64,000 bases of DNA from Bacillus cereus. GTDB lineage: Bacteria > Bacillota > Bacilli > Bacillales > Bacillaceae_G. Made by a program: the position numbers and the translations under genes. Under the pieces are notes generated by a model that was given only the letters and a program-made list of their open reading frames with translations, did not search any database and was not told where the DNA came from. Positions 1 through 10,400 of this stretch are shown here, one piece after another (position 1 is the stretch's first letter; each line of letters begins with the position of its first letter). Location: positions 1,985,001 through 2,049,000 of the forward strand of contig NZ_CP089518.1 in the NCBI RefSeq assembly GCF_025917685.1, in the 5' to 3' direction.

Positions 1-364
1 AGCTAATAATGGTAACGAAAGTTGTATTTACAAGAATAATATTAGTTAAATAGGGTAGGTATTTGCCAACTGGTGAAAAGAGTAGAGCAGGAGAAAAGGA
101 AATTAATATTGTAGGGACTGTAATAGCGATAAACTTATCCGGCTGAAAGCCCCAGTTGTGTTTAGTTGTTTCGTGATTAATGGATTGAAGGAATCGTAAT
201 AAAATGCCGACCAAAAGAGGGAAGAGTGTATAGTAGAATAACCTTGGATAAAAGTTAAAGTTCACTTGCGCATCTGTTTCTAAATAAAATTGAATTTTCA
301 CTCCTACAAATAATAATAAGATGATAAATAATGTAAAGCAGAGGTAAAGTATCACTTTTTGCAT
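1..364 (-). CDS. Membrane protein, partial (N-terminal ~121 residues)
   Basis: The open frame starts at an ATG at 364 (MQKVILYLCF) behind an AAAGGATGGTGG ribosome binding site and runs off the left edge without a stop. The visible part has a hydrophobic segment at residues 3-22, a second around 44-58 and a third around 80-95, so it is an integral membrane protein. I recognise no family. It follows the MBL hydrolase gene on the same strand, but a strong hairpin separates the two. Confidence 0.6.
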   Translation of the reverse strand, partial: MQKVILYLCFTLFIILLLFVGVKIQFYLETDAQVNFNFYPRLFYYTLFPLLVGILLRFLQSINHETTKHNWGFQPDKFIAITVPTILISFSPALLFSPVGKYLPYLTNIILVNTTFVTIIS

Positions 365-401
365 TCCATTCCACCATCCTTTACTAAAAATATATTCAAG
401 G

Positions 402-443
402 AACGAAGATATATACGAAAACTGCGTTGTATATATCTTCGTT
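402..443 (-). terminator. Intrinsic terminator after the MBL hydrolase gene
   Basis: Perfect 15-bp arms (402-416 and 429-443) with a 12-nt loop, just past the stop of the minus-strand gene ending at 449. Confidence 0.7.
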
Positions 444-448
444 TTCAA

Positions 449-1414
449 TTAGTTAGTTGTGGATTTTGTTTGTTTCGTTAAGTAATCAATAATGCCCATT
501 GCACTAATTTCTATATCTAGATGTAAAATGTTATAAACGGAATGATTTGATGGAACGTTTAACTTTGTAAGATGAGAAGAGATTTTATCCATTAATAAAG
601 TTTGCAAAGCTTTAGTCGCTTCATCGAAATCATTATACTTTTCAAAGACCTCTTTACCAGTACCAACGAAAATAGGTAACCAATGTTCAAGTTGGTTATA
701 TACTTCTGTAACATTGGATGATGCGCCGTAATGACCGAAATAAATAGTATCTACATTCATACTTTGAATATGATTTTTAGAAGCAATCATCGCATCTGGC
801 TGGAATTGTGAAGGAGACGTTGATGGTAGATATAGTTCTACATCAAGATCTGCGAGTTCTCTATAATAAATTCCTATTGTATCGCCAGTAAAAATGCCGT
901 TTGTTAATGAATCATGAATGCTAATATGGTGCTTCGCATGTCCCGGTGTATCGTAAAATGTAAGTGTACGGTCTTCTGAAATTTTTAACGTATCACCATG
1001 TTGTACAATACGAACACGTTCTTCTTCAATTGGAAGAATGGGATCAAAAAGTTTATCAAAATCTTCTTTGTACACAGCTTTTGCACCTAAAATGAGTTTT
1101 GTTGGATCAATCATATGACGAGCACCGCGAGAATGCACAAATAAAGTAGCATTTGGGCATTTTTCCATCATTAGCCCAGCTGCGCCTGCATGATCTAAAT
1201 GAACATGTGTAACAATGATGTTTTTTACATCTTTTAAATCAATATGTAATTGTTGTAAGCCATCTAAAATGTAAGGAAGAGAAGGGGCTGCACAAGTTTC
1301 AATTAAAGTAATTTCGTCACCTAATAAAACGTACGTACCTGTTCGTTCAATATGTTGTAAGTCGTAATCATCAATAAGATATAGGTGAGAAGATAATTGT
1401 TCTACTTTTTTCAT
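449..1414 (-). CDS. MBL-fold metallo-hydrolase
   Basis: A 321-residue cytosolic metallo-beta-lactamase-fold protein. The HxHxDH metal motif is present as HVHLDHAG near residue 70, followed by the usual downstream ligands (DTPGHAKHH near 155, TGDTIG near 175, FGHYG near 225). No signal peptide is seen. The ATG at 1414 (MKKVEQ) has AAGGAG eight bases upstream; an in-frame GTG three codons earlier overlaps that site and is less likely. The substrate is not evident; glyoxalase II-like thioesters or lactones are typical for this size class. It appears to be transcribed alone, with terminators on both sides. Confidence 0.85.
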   Translation of the reverse strand: MKKVEQLSSHLYLIDDYDLQHIERTGTYVLLGDEITLIETCAAPSLPYILDGLQQLHIDLKDVKNIIVTHVHLDHAGAAGLMMEKCPNATLFVHSRGARHMIDPTKLILGAKAVYKEDFDKLFDPILPIEEERVRIVQHGDTLKISEDRTLTFYDTPGHAKHHISIHDSLTNGIFTGDTIGIYYRELADLDVELYLPSTSPSQFQPDAMIASKNHIQSMNVDTIYFGHYGASSNVTEVYNQLEHWLPIFVGTGKEVFEKYNDFDEATKALQTLLMDKISSHLTKLNVPSNHSVYNILHLDIEISAMGIIDYLTKQTKSTTN

Positions 1415-1465
1415 CTTTACCACTCCTTATATACTTTTATGTTTTTTATTATACGCTAAAAATGC

Positions 1466-1503
1466 AAAAAGGCAGAAAACGAAACCTCGTCTTCTGCCTT
1501 TTT
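1466..1503. terminator. Terminator hairpin, T-run on both strands
   Basis: 12-bp arms AAAAAGGCAGAA / TTCTGCCTTTTT. It lies after the small membrane protein gene on the minus strand. Confidence 0.75.
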
Positions 1504-1512
1504 GTAATGTAG

Positions 1513-1722
1513 TTATTTCGTTTGATCTTTATTTATAGACATAACGAACAGTCCGACAATACCTCCAACTATTGGAAGCATAATCTCTCCTGCTAAATTA
1601 AAGTAGGAGCTTAAGAATAAACCATTTACATCGATTACCCAACCAGTAACATACAATAACATCATATATAGTACGAAATAAAACTCGCGATTTGAAATCG
1701 TTTCATGTTGTGCAGTTTTCAT
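1513..1722 (-). CDS. Small two-TM membrane protein
   Basis: A 69-residue protein starting MKTAQHETIS, with hydrophobic segments at about residues 14-31 and 42-62, so both ends are probably on the same side of the membrane. The ATG at 1722 has AAAGGATGGTG upstream; an in-frame ATG four codons earlier lies inside that site. I recognise no named family. It is monocistronic, with its own terminator. Confidence 0.6.
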   Translation of the reverse strand: MKTAQHETISNREFYFVLYMMLLYVTGWVIDVNGLFLSSYFNLAGEIMLPIVGGIVGLFVMSINKDQTK

Positions 1723-1947
1723 AATGAACACCATCCTTTTCTTTTATAATGGAAATATAAACTGTCACATTTTGTTCACAATTCAATTGTAAAACTTTCC
1801 AACATAAAAGTCTAGTATATTGTGTCGAATTTTTGAACAAAAATAAAGCGCTATCATTTCAGTGTGTAAGTACGTAATAAGAGCTGTATATTCACGAATG
1901 TAGTATAGTAAAAACATAGAATGATAATGAAGAGAGGGGTAGGAACA

Positions 1948-2430
1948 ATGACAGTTTATGATTTTTCAGCTAAAACAATAACAGGAGAAGATAAATCGTT
2001 AAAAAATTATGAAGGAAAAGCACTGCTTATTGTAAATGTAGCTAGCAAATGTGGTTTTACACCGCAATATAAAGGATTACAAGAAGTATATGATAAATAT
2101 AAAGATCAAGGATTAGAAATACTAGGTTTCCCTTGTAATCAATTTGGAGGACAAGAACCGGGAACAGAAGCTGATATTACTAGTTTTTGTGAATTAAACT
2201 ATGGTGTAAACTTTCCGATGTTTGCAAAGATTGATGTGAAAGGTGATAAGGCTCATCCTCTGTATACATACATGACAGAACAAGCACCAGGTTTACTTGG
2301 TATGAAAGCAGTGAAATGGAACTTTACGAAGTTTCTAATTGGAAAAGACGGGAAAGTAGTAGGGCGTTTTGCGCCGCAGACGAAGCCGGTGGATTTAGAG
2401 GTTGAGATTGAAAAGGTACTTGGGGAATAA
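1948..2430 (+). CDS. bsaA: Glutathione peroxidase-like thiol peroxidase
   Basis: A 160-residue glutathione peroxidase-family protein, the usual length. The catalytic segment NVASKCGFTPQY near residue 35 has cysteine where selenoproteins have Sec. The conserved FPCNQFGGQEPG near residue 70 and WNFTKFL near 130 (the Gln and Trp of the active site) are intact. In Bacillus these enzymes detoxify peroxides, probably with thioredoxin or bacillithiol as reductant. The ATG at 1948 (MTVYDF) follows AGAGAGGGGTAGG; upstream in-frame ATGs have no spaced ribosome site. It is the homologue of B. subtilis BsaA/Gpo. Confidence 0.9.
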   Translation: MTVYDFSAKTITGEDKSLKNYEGKALLIVNVASKCGFTPQYKGLQEVYDKYKDQGLEILGFPCNQFGGQEPGTEADITSFCELNYGVNFPMFAKIDVKGDKAHPLYTYMTEQAPGLLGMKAVKWNFTKFLIGKDGKVVGRFAPQTKPVDLEVEIEKVLGE

Positions 2431-2451
2431 CTAGGAGTTTCACTTTATTAA

Positions 2452-2491
2452 AAAACGCCTCAAAGAACTACTTTGTTCTTTGAGGCGTTTT
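2452..2491. terminator. Shared bidirectional terminator
   Basis: 17-bp perfect arms and a 6-nt loop between two convergent transcription units, with T-runs on both strands. Confidence 0.85.
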
Positions 2492-2513
2492 CTTTAAACT
2501 CACATTATCAAGA

Positions 2514-4742
2514 TTAAATCACTGAATGGAAGTCATTTGATTTAGGCGGAGAAGCTGCTTTTTTCATAAGCAATTCCCATAAGTGTACGGATTTCTTCCA
2601 TTCGGCTGTGGTCTGTCCCTTTTGATACATAGCGTTCTCATAGCTGAAAGTAAGTTGTTGCATATCGGCCGAGTTGTAAAGTGTATCGATGCGAAGAGCG
2701 TATTCTCGGAATGTTTGACTTTCATCCCGTGGTATGCCGATTCTCGCAAATTGTTTTAAAAGTGCACTGTAAGCTTTTTGATAAACAGCATCATCTTTTC
2801 GGTATTTATAGAAAAGAATAATAAAAAATGTAATCCATTTCATTCTAGTAGTGAAGAGAATGTATCCTATAATACTAATCGGTATCGTAGAGAGGAATAC
2901 GTACCACCAAGAAATCCTATTTTTAGAATTTGTAATCTTTTTAGTAGAGGCTTCCTCTGTAGTTTCTATTAAATTTTTGAGTTTTGCTTCATTGTTCCGC
3001 TCTTGCATTTGCGCGTTTTGAGAATTAGTTTCTTCGCTATTTTGTGAAGTAGGAGCAGGAGTATTATTTGTGAAATTATAGGGATTTGTAAATCCTTTTG
3101 TTGGTTCGAATGGAATCCACCCGTATCCTGGAAAATATACTTCGACCCAAGAGTGTGCGTTATCGTTCGCGATTTTATAAACATTCTCACCTTCAGCACT
3201 AGCACTTGTATTCTGGGGAGTTCCTTCTGTAAATCCTTTTACCCAGCGAGCGGGAATTCCGGCAGAACGAAGTAGCACAATCATAGATGTTGAAAAATTA
3301 TTACAGTAGCCGCTTTTCGTATCGAAAAGGAATTGATCTACATAATCTTGGTTTTTGTCAGGAAATAAGACATTCGTTGTTTCGTATACAAAAGAGTTGT
3401 CTGTGAAGTACTTTTCAATAGCTAATACTTTATCATACTGGTTGTCTTTATCATTTGTAAGATTGGCAGCCAAGTCTTTTACTCGCTGTGGTAATGATTC
3501 GGGAAGTTGTGTGTACTTTGTCATGAAATAAGAACTTGTTTCATGACCTTCATTCGTTTTTACAGCTTTCAAGTTTTCTATGGGAAACTCCGGAATCTCA
3601 TATGTTACTTTATACGAATTTAAAGTAGTAGAAGAGTCTCCGTGCATCGTATAAATTTTTTCTGAAAAGGGGTCAACGCTGTATGATACATCAGAAGAAG
3701 CCTCAACTGATATCAATCCCGCTGGATAGGTAAGGTGAGGAGAACTTTTTTGCATGGTGATTGTTGCTTCGGTTGTCTCCGTTTTTGTATTTTGTTCGTA
3801 CCAGCTTACGACGTCGTTTTTATTTTTAAAAGAAACCTTTTTCGGATTCTCAGAAACTTCCCATCCTTTTCCTGTATAAAAATCTTTCGTTTCTACTCTC
3901 CAATATTGTTTATTTTGCGTTTGTGCTGTAAAAACAATTGTATTATCTGCCTTAAAGGGACCACCTAATTGCGAGTCATCTAAACCATACCCAATTGTAG
4001 AAACTTTTTGTTCTTTACTTGCTTCGGATGTGTTGAATTTTAAAAAATCTATTGGATTTGGCCATTGAGGGCCAAATTTTGGAGCAAAGTATGCGACGGT
4101 TGCTGACAATACAATAAATAGTGTAAGAGGTTTAAGTAATTTCGAGATTTCTCTAGCATAATTTTGTAAGTGTTCCATCTCTTTTATTCGTTCAATTTGA
4201 AGAAGACTAAGCATAAAAAAGCCGATGACAACAGTACGAATGATAGCGTAGTTTGCATTGTATAAATGTAAGTTATGAAAAGTTGTGATATAAATAATAG
4301 TCAATACAAGAAATAACAACCCACGTTTTTTATGAATCATCCAAAAAGAGATGAAAGAACTCAAAAACCAAAATGATAGAAAAAATAAAAATGTTGGAAA
4401 AACTGGAGAAATATCTAGCAAATTCCCTTGAAATAACAGGGAGGAATTTCGAGAAATATCAGAAAAAAATTTTGTTAGCCAAGATGGATTTATAAAAGCA
4501 TTTTTATAATACAAGAAATGAATGATGAATAAGATCGTGACGATCTTTATTGGAATCTGCCACCTTGTTTGAAAAAAAGAGAGTGTGAAGCAAATTCCTA
4601 TAAATATTACAAAAATATCTAATCTACCTACGTTTGTAATACCTATAAGGGGTCTTAGCCATTCTAGTAAAAGTAGAAGTGCACATACATGCATGAAGAA
4701 TCTGCTCATATCCCATTTGTATTTTGTTCGTAATGTTATCAT
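2514..4742 (-). CDS. Transglutaminase-like membrane protein (YebA/TgpA type)
   Basis: A 742-residue protein: about six N-terminal TM segments (to roughly residue 215), a large extracytoplasmic domain with the papain-like transglutaminase fold, one C-terminal TM near residue 625, and a cytoplasmic DUF4129-like tail. The catalytic Cys (about 480, in SGYCNNFS) and His (about 530, in NAHSWVEVYFPGYGW) are present. It overlaps the DUF58 gene upstream by 4 nt (ATGA) and closes a MoxR-DUF58-transglutaminase operon matching B. subtilis yeaC-yeaD-yebA. The substrate is unknown; the trio is generally assumed to act on cell-surface protein processing. Confidence 0.88.
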   Translation of the reverse strand: MITLRTKYKWDMSRFFMHVCALLLLLEWLRPLIGITNVGRLDIFVIFIGICFTLSFFQTRWQIPIKIVTILFIIHFLYYKNAFINPSWLTKFFSDISRNSSLLFQGNLLDISPVFPTFLFFLSFWFLSSFISFWMIHKKRGLLFLVLTIIYITTFHNLHLYNANYAIIRTVVIGFFMLSLLQIERIKEMEHLQNYAREISKLLKPLTLFIVLSATVAYFAPKFGPQWPNPIDFLKFNTSEASKEQKVSTIGYGLDDSQLGGPFKADNTIVFTAQTQNKQYWRVETKDFYTGKGWEVSENPKKVSFKNKNDVVSWYEQNTKTETTEATITMQKSSPHLTYPAGLISVEASSDVSYSVDPFSEKIYTMHGDSSTTLNSYKVTYEIPEFPIENLKAVKTNEGHETSSYFMTKYTQLPESLPQRVKDLAANLTNDKDNQYDKVLAIEKYFTDNSFVYETTNVLFPDKNQDYVDQFLFDTKSGYCNNFSTSMIVLLRSAGIPARWVKGFTEGTPQNTSASAEGENVYKIANDNAHSWVEVYFPGYGWIPFEPTKGFTNPYNFTNNTPAPTSQNSEETNSQNAQMQERNNEAKLKNLIETTEEASTKKITNSKNRISWWYVFLSTIPISIIGYILFTTRMKWITFFIILFYKYRKDDAVYQKAYSALLKQFARIGIPRDESQTFREYALRIDTLYNSADMQQLTFSYENAMYQKGQTTAEWKKSVHLWELLMKKAASPPKSNDFHSVI

Positions 4743-5956
4743 TTGCTCACCTCAAAAAACACGTTTGTATACCGGTTTTCATAAACCGCATTTACAAATA
4801 TTTTTCGTTTTTGTAGAGTTTCTAGAATACTTAGTTCTCGATGTGAGAGTTGATTCGCTTTTTCTTTCACGACAAACACCATTAATTTTCTATTTTTAAT
4901 AGCAGCATAGTCGGCCGCCTTTTGAATATCGGGAGAAAGGTCGCTTGTCACGAGTATAATCGTTACGGGCTCATAAATTTTTCTTAATTCCATTTCTACA
5001 CTCTGGGAGAGCGGGAATACACTGTCTGCTTGTACTTTCGCTAAATGACAAAAGATTTGTTGTAACTGCGTATCTCCATTGTCTAAAGGGAAAAAAGTTC
5101 GTTCTTTTCCGACAGACACGAATGACGCTGGTGAATTTTGCTTCAAGACAGCCCTCACAATAGAGGCAGTAAACGTTACGACTGATTCGAATAAAGAAGA
5201 TGGGGTTCTGTCCATGAATATCATGATATTATGGCTGCGCTGTTGTTCAAACTCTTTCGTCATAATATTGTTTGTTCGTGCAGTTGCTTTCCAATCAATC
5301 CATGAAAAGCGGTCACCAGGTTTATATTCTCTGACACCGACAGAGACTGTAGAGTCTTTTGCTAAATTTATATTTGCTGAAAGCGCTCCTTGTTCGAAAT
5401 GATTTTCCAATTGTCGATACGTTATATCTACATACTGAGGATAGACTAAAAATGTATCTGGAACTGAAAAAGTTACTTCTTTCTCTATCATACCGAATAG
5501 ATCACCAGTTTTGACACGTACGCTTGAAAAAGCGTGCTCTCCTCTAGGGATTGTGTCAATAGTATATTGAAACGAAATATTTCGTTTTAATCCTGGAAAG
5601 AGTATGACCTTATTCATCTTTGTTTGTATACAACTTGTAAAATGTGGTGGCAGTTCATCTTCTATAACTAAATAAAGTAAGGGGAAAGGAAATTTTCTTT
5701 TTATTGTAATGGTGCTTACAAATGGTTCTCCAGCTACATAATCGTTTTGATTTGTTATTCGTTTTACTTCAGCGCCCCGTAAAGTATAGAAGGGGAGTAG
5801 TAGTGAGTAGAGGCCAATAGGAATCATACTATAAAACAGAAACCAACTTACAAATCCTCCTTGAAGCATAGCGTATACAAATGTTAAGACTAGGCATAAC
5901 GGAATGAATGATAACTTAGTAAAATGATATAGTACTCGTAGTATCCGTTTCATCAA
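4739..5956 (-). CDS. DUF58 domain protein (YeaD type)
   Basis: A 405-residue protein with two N-terminal TM segments (about residues 10-60) followed by a beta-rich region and the DUF58 signature REYKPGDRFSWIDWKATAR near residue 210. The C-terminal part resembles a von Willebrand A-like fold (MIFMDRTPSS near 245, a MIDAS-like position). The frame overlaps its neighbours by 4 nt on both sides, so the three genes are translationally coupled. DUF58 proteins are partners of MoxR ATPases; no specific role can be given from sequence. Confidence 0.88.
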   Translation of the reverse strand: MMKRILRVLYHFTKLSFIPLCLVLTFVYAMLQGGFVSWFLFYSMIPIGLYSLLLPFYTLRGAEVKRITNQNDYVAGEPFVSTITIKRKFPFPLLYLVIEDELPPHFTSCIQTKMNKVILFPGLKRNISFQYTIDTIPRGEHAFSSVRVKTGDLFGMIEKEVTFSVPDTFLVYPQYVDITYRQLENHFEQGALSANINLAKDSTVSVGVREYKPGDRFSWIDWKATARTNNIMTKEFEQQRSHNIMIFMDRTPSSLFESVVTFTASIVRAVLKQNSPASFVSVGKERTFFPLDNGDTQLQQIFCHLAKVQADSVFPLSQSVEMELRKIYEPVTIILVTSDLSPDIQKAADYAAIKNRKLMVFVVKEKANQLSHRELSILETLQKRKIFVNAVYENRYTNVFFEVSK

Positions 5957-6915
5957 AGGTTCATCTTTCTTTGAGTAGGAACGGTAGTTCGTGCAACGAT
6001 TTTGGCGATAACTTGTTCTCCTGTTATTCCTTCAAATCTTGCTTCCATTTTTAGAATGAGTCTGTGTGCTAAAACGTAAGGAGCTAAAAATTTAACATCG
6101 TCTGGAATAACATAATTTCTGCCATGGATGAATGCATAAGCCTGTGAAGCTTTCATTAAAGCAATTGAGCCGCGTGGACTTGCACCTAGCTGTATAGAAC
6201 TGTAAGAACGAGTCTGACTAACAAGCTTTACAATGTAATGCTTGATTGCTTTGTCCATGCTTATATCCCGTATGCTTTGTTGTAAATAAAGTAATTCTTT
6301 TATTGTAGTAATAGCTTGTAAATGAGAGAGTGGATTTGTTTTTTCCATCCGGTTTAAAATTTCAAATTCTTCTTCAGGTGTAGGATATCCCATTCTTAGC
6401 TTTAACAAGAAACGATCGAGTTGAGCTTCTGGTAAAGGATATGTTCCCTCATATTCGACCGGATTTTGTGTAGCCATTACAAAGAACGGTTTTGGTAATG
6501 GTCTAGTAATGCCATCTATTGTGATATTGCCTTCTTCCATACTTTCAAGTAAGGCAGATTGTGTCTTTGGAGATGTACGATTAATTTCATCAGCAAGTAT
6601 AAAATTCCCCATGATTGGCCCAGGCTTGAACTCAAATTGGAGCTCTTTTGGATTGTAAATAGAAACACCTGTTACATCTGACGGCAGTAAATCAGGTGTG
6701 AATTGAATTCGCTTGTAATCGGCATCAATGGATTTAGAAAGAGCACGTACTAGAATTGTTTTCCCGACACCAGGAACATCTTCCAATAGTACATGACCTT
6801 CAGCTAAGAGAGCTGTCAAAGCTAAAATCGTTTCTTTTCGTTTCCCGACCATTAATCTTTCAATATTGTTAATTATTTTTTCTACAATGGGATGTAATGA
6901 ATCAAGCTGTGGCAT
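5953..6915 (-). CDS. MoxR-family AAA+ ATPase (YeaC type)
   Basis: 320 residues. Walker A is VPGVGKT near residue 45 and Walker B is ILADEINR near 108, followed by the sensor region MATQNPVEYEGTYPLPEAQLDRF and the MoxR C-terminal lid. The ATG at 6915 has AGGAGG seven bases upstream. It is first in the three-gene operon reading toward 2514. MoxR ATPases act as chaperones or metal-insertion factors for VWA-type partners, here presumably the DUF58 protein. Confidence 0.92.
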   Translation of the reverse strand: MPQLDSLHPIVEKIINNIERLMVGKRKETILALTALLAEGHVLLEDVPGVGKTILVRALSKSIDADYKRIQFTPDLLPSDVTGVSIYNPKELQFEFKPGPIMGNFILADEINRTSPKTQSALLESMEEGNITIDGITRPLPKPFFVMATQNPVEYEGTYPLPEAQLDRFLLKLRMGYPTPEEEFEILNRMEKTNPLSHLQAITTIKELLYLQQSIRDISMDKAIKHYIVKLVSQTRSYSSIQLGASPRGSIALMKASQAYAFIHGRNYVIPDDVKFLAPYVLAHRLILKMEARFEGITGEQVIAKIVARTTVPTQRKMNL

Positions 6916-7380
6916 CGTAATCCTCCTAATTTTATTATCGTTTTCTAATTTATTTAGTAGAAAATAGAATTTATCCCTCTATTTGCGGGTAGTAAAACTC
7001 TTATCTTGAATTCTGGGAATATTCAGATTATTTATTCCGATTACAACTAGTATAATTGTTTCCGTAACCAAGGGCAATACGGTAAATAATGATTTCTACT
7101 CTTATGTAAAATATGTCTTGATATAAAGTAATATCGTTGAAGAAAATAAATTCCTTACATACAATTTATAATCGTTTCCTTATAGTAGTTTTGAAATAAT
7201 ATCAAAACTCTATTTAATATATTTATAGAGAAAAACGTAGGAACTTTTCCTGCGTATTTTTTTTGCAAAAAAGATTAATCCCCCAAATACTATTCTCCTA
7301 ATAATCAGGATTGACCATAAACCTTCACAAGGGAACAAAGTAACCTTTGTATACGAAGATTTTCTTTCGAGCTTATTTTT
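6916..7380. other. AT-rich intergenic stretch between divergent operons
   Basis: No credible coding frame on either strand. It holds an 8-bp hairpin (7187-7194 with 7202-7209) and a plus-strand terminator at 7235-7264 that no annotated plus-strand gene explains. Confidence 0.5.
7235..7264 (+). terminator. Orphan plus-strand terminator upstream of narG
   Basis: 9-bp stem ACGTAGGAA / TTCCTGCGT with one G-T pair, a 3-nt loop and a run of eight T. It is oriented on the plus strand, yet the gene to its left reads the other way. Confidence 0.6.
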
Positions 7381-7406
7381 TATGAATTTTTGACAATCTC
7401 TTGAAC

Positions 7407-7449
7407 TGTGCGAAATGTCACATCTGTATTTTACAACCTCTCTTATAGT
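7407..7449 (+). promoter_or_regulatory. Fnr-activated narG promoter
   Basis: Fnr box TGTGC-N6-TCACA at 7407-7422 (consensus TGTGA-N6-TCACA) and -10 TATAGT at 7444-7449, with no good -35. A start near 7456 would put the box at -41.5, the class II activator position. Confidence 0.85.
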
Positions 7450-7488
7450 AAGGGTATGTAAGAGAGACGTATTAAGGGAGTGAACAGT

Positions 7489-10400
7489 ATGAAGAAGAAA
7501 CCTTCAGCACTAATGAGACGTTTAAAATATTTTTCACCAATAGATCGTTATAACGATAATCATACACAAGAAACATATGAAGATCGCGAATGGGAGAAGG
7601 TGTACAGAAAGCGTTGGCAACATGATAAAGTAATCCGCTCTACACACGGTGTGAACTGTACTGGTTCTTGTAGCTGGAACATTTATGTGAAAGATGGAAT
7701 TGTAACGTGGGAAGGGCAAGAGCTTAACTATCCAACGACAGGTCCTGATATGCCTGATTTTGAACCACGAGGATGTCCGCGTGGAGCAAGTTTTTCTTGG
7801 TACATTTATAGCCCGCTTCGTGTGAAATATCCATACGTACGTGGTGTTCTTTGGAGTATGTGGCAAGAGGAATTACAAAATAATGAGTCACCATTAGATG
7901 CTTGGAAAAGCATTGTGGAAAACCCTGAAAAAGCACGTACGTATAAGCAGGCGCGTGGTAAAGGGGGATTCATTCGTGCGAATTGGGATGAAGTGTTACA
8001 ACTCGTTTCTGCTTCTTTACTTTACACAGTAATTAAATATGGTCCAGACCGAAATGTTGGTTTTTCGCCAATTCCAGCTATGTCGATGTTAAGTCATGCT
8101 GCTGGTAGCCGTTTTATGCAACTTATGGGTGGACCAATGCTTAGTTTCTATGATTGGTATGCAGATTTACCACCAGCTTCTCCGCAAATTTGGGGTGATC
8201 AAACTGATGTACCAGAAAGTAGTGACTGGTACAACTCTGGTTACATTATGACATGGGGTTCAAATGTACCGATGACGAGAACACCAGATGCACACTTTTT
8301 AGCTGAGGTTCGATATAAAGGAACGAAAGTCGTTTCTGTAAGTCCTGATTTCGCTGAATCTACAAAGTTTGCGGATGATTGGATTAGTGTGAAACAAGGT
8401 ACAGACGGTGCACTTGCGATGGCAATGGGGCACGTGATCTTACAAGAATTTTACGTAGATAATCAAGTGGAATACTTCACAAAGTATGCGAAGCAATATA
8501 CTGATTTTCCTTTCTTCGTTACATTGAAACAAAAAGGAGATCAATTCGTCGCTGATCGTTTCTTAAATGCTACTGATATTGGACGTGAAACAAAGTTAGG
8601 AGAATGGAAGCCTGTTCTTTGGAACGAGAACACGAAAGATTTTGCAACACCTCACGGCACAATGGGGTCACGTTGGGATAATGAAAAGAAATGGAATTTA
8701 CGTTTAGAAGATGAACAAACAGGTGAAAAGATTGATCCACGTCTTTCTTTACTTGGAATGGAAGACACTGTTGGAACGGTACAAATTCCGTACTTCTCAG
8801 ATGAGGGAAATAAAGTATTGGAACGTACAATTCCAGTGAAAAAAATTATGACAGAAGAAGGCGAAGTGTTCGTTACAACTGTATACGACTTAACGTTAGC
8901 AAATTACGGTGTGAACCGAGGACTCGGTGGACAAGAACCGAAAGATTTCAATGATGACGTACCGTTTACACCTGCATGGCAAGAGAAAATGACAGGAGTG
9001 AAACGAGAGCTTATTATTCAAATCGCTCGTGAGTTTGCACAAAACGCAGTTGATACGGATGGGCGCTCGATGATTATTGTAGGGGCCGGTATTAATCACT
9101 GGTTTAATTCTGATACGATTTATCGCGCAGTTTTAAATCTTGTTCTTCTCGTCGGGGCACAAGGTGTAAACGGCGGCGGTTGGGCGCATTATGTTGGGCA
9201 AGAAAAATTACGACCAGCAGAAGGATGGCAAACAATCGCGATGGCAAAAGATTGGCAAGGGCCACCGAAATTACAAAACGGTACATCTTTCTTCTATTTC
9301 GTAACAGATCAATGGCGTTATGAAGATACACCGGTTGGACATTTAGCATCACCAATTGAGGGCAACTCTCGTTATCAACATCATGGTGATTACAATGTAT
9401 TGGCAGCACGACTTGGTTGGTTACCTTCCTATCCAACATTCGAGAAGAATGGAATTGAATTATATAAAGAAGCTGTTGCTGCTGGTGCAACAACGCAAGA
9501 AGAAATCGGAAAATACGTTGCACAAAAACTAAAAGAAAAAGAACTAAAATTTGCGATTGAAGATCCAGATAATAAAAACAACTTCCCGCGCAACTTATTC
9601 GTATGGCGTGCCAACTTAATTTCAAGTTCTGGTAAAGGCCACGAATATTTCTTAAAACATTTATTAGGCACAACAAATGGATTAATGAATGACGATAGTG
9701 ATTCATTACGACCAGAAGAAATTAAGTGGCATGAAGAAGCACCAGAAGGGAAGCTTGATCTACTCATTAATTTAGATTTCCGTATGGCTGGAACAGCGCT
9801 CTATTCTGATATCGTCTTACCTGCTTCAACTTGGTATGAAAAGCACGATTTAAGCAGTACGGATATGCATCCATTTGTGCATCCATTTAATCCAGCAATC
9901 GGTTCACCATGGGAAGCACGCTCTGACTGGGATATTTTCACTTCACTTTCTAAAGCTGTGTCAGATTTAGCGAAGAAAATTGATCTTGAACCAATGAAAG
10001 AAGTTGTTGCAACGCCACTTCTTCACGATACACCGCAAGAATTAGCGCAACCACTTGGCAAGATTAAAGACTGGAGCAAAGGTGAGTGTGAACCGATCCC
10101 AGGTAAAACGATGCCGCAAATTCATGTTGTTGAAAGGGATTATAAAACGATTTATGACAAAATGACTGCGCTAGGACCAAATGCCGGAAAACAACCGATT
10201 GGTACGAAAGGGATTTCTTGGTCTGCAGAAAAAGAGTATGAGCAATTAAAGAGCCGATTAGGAGTTGTTCGAACGGATTCTATTGCGAGAGGTTGCCCAG
10301 ACATAAAAGAAGCAATCAATGCTGCTGAGGCGGTATTAACACTTTCTTCTACAACAAATGGTCATATGGCTGTAAAGGCATGGGAAGCACTTGAAAAACA

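Noticed and set aside
9104..9767. Long minus-strand frames inside narG
   Set aside because: They lie within a fully conserved NarG frame and have no family resemblance.
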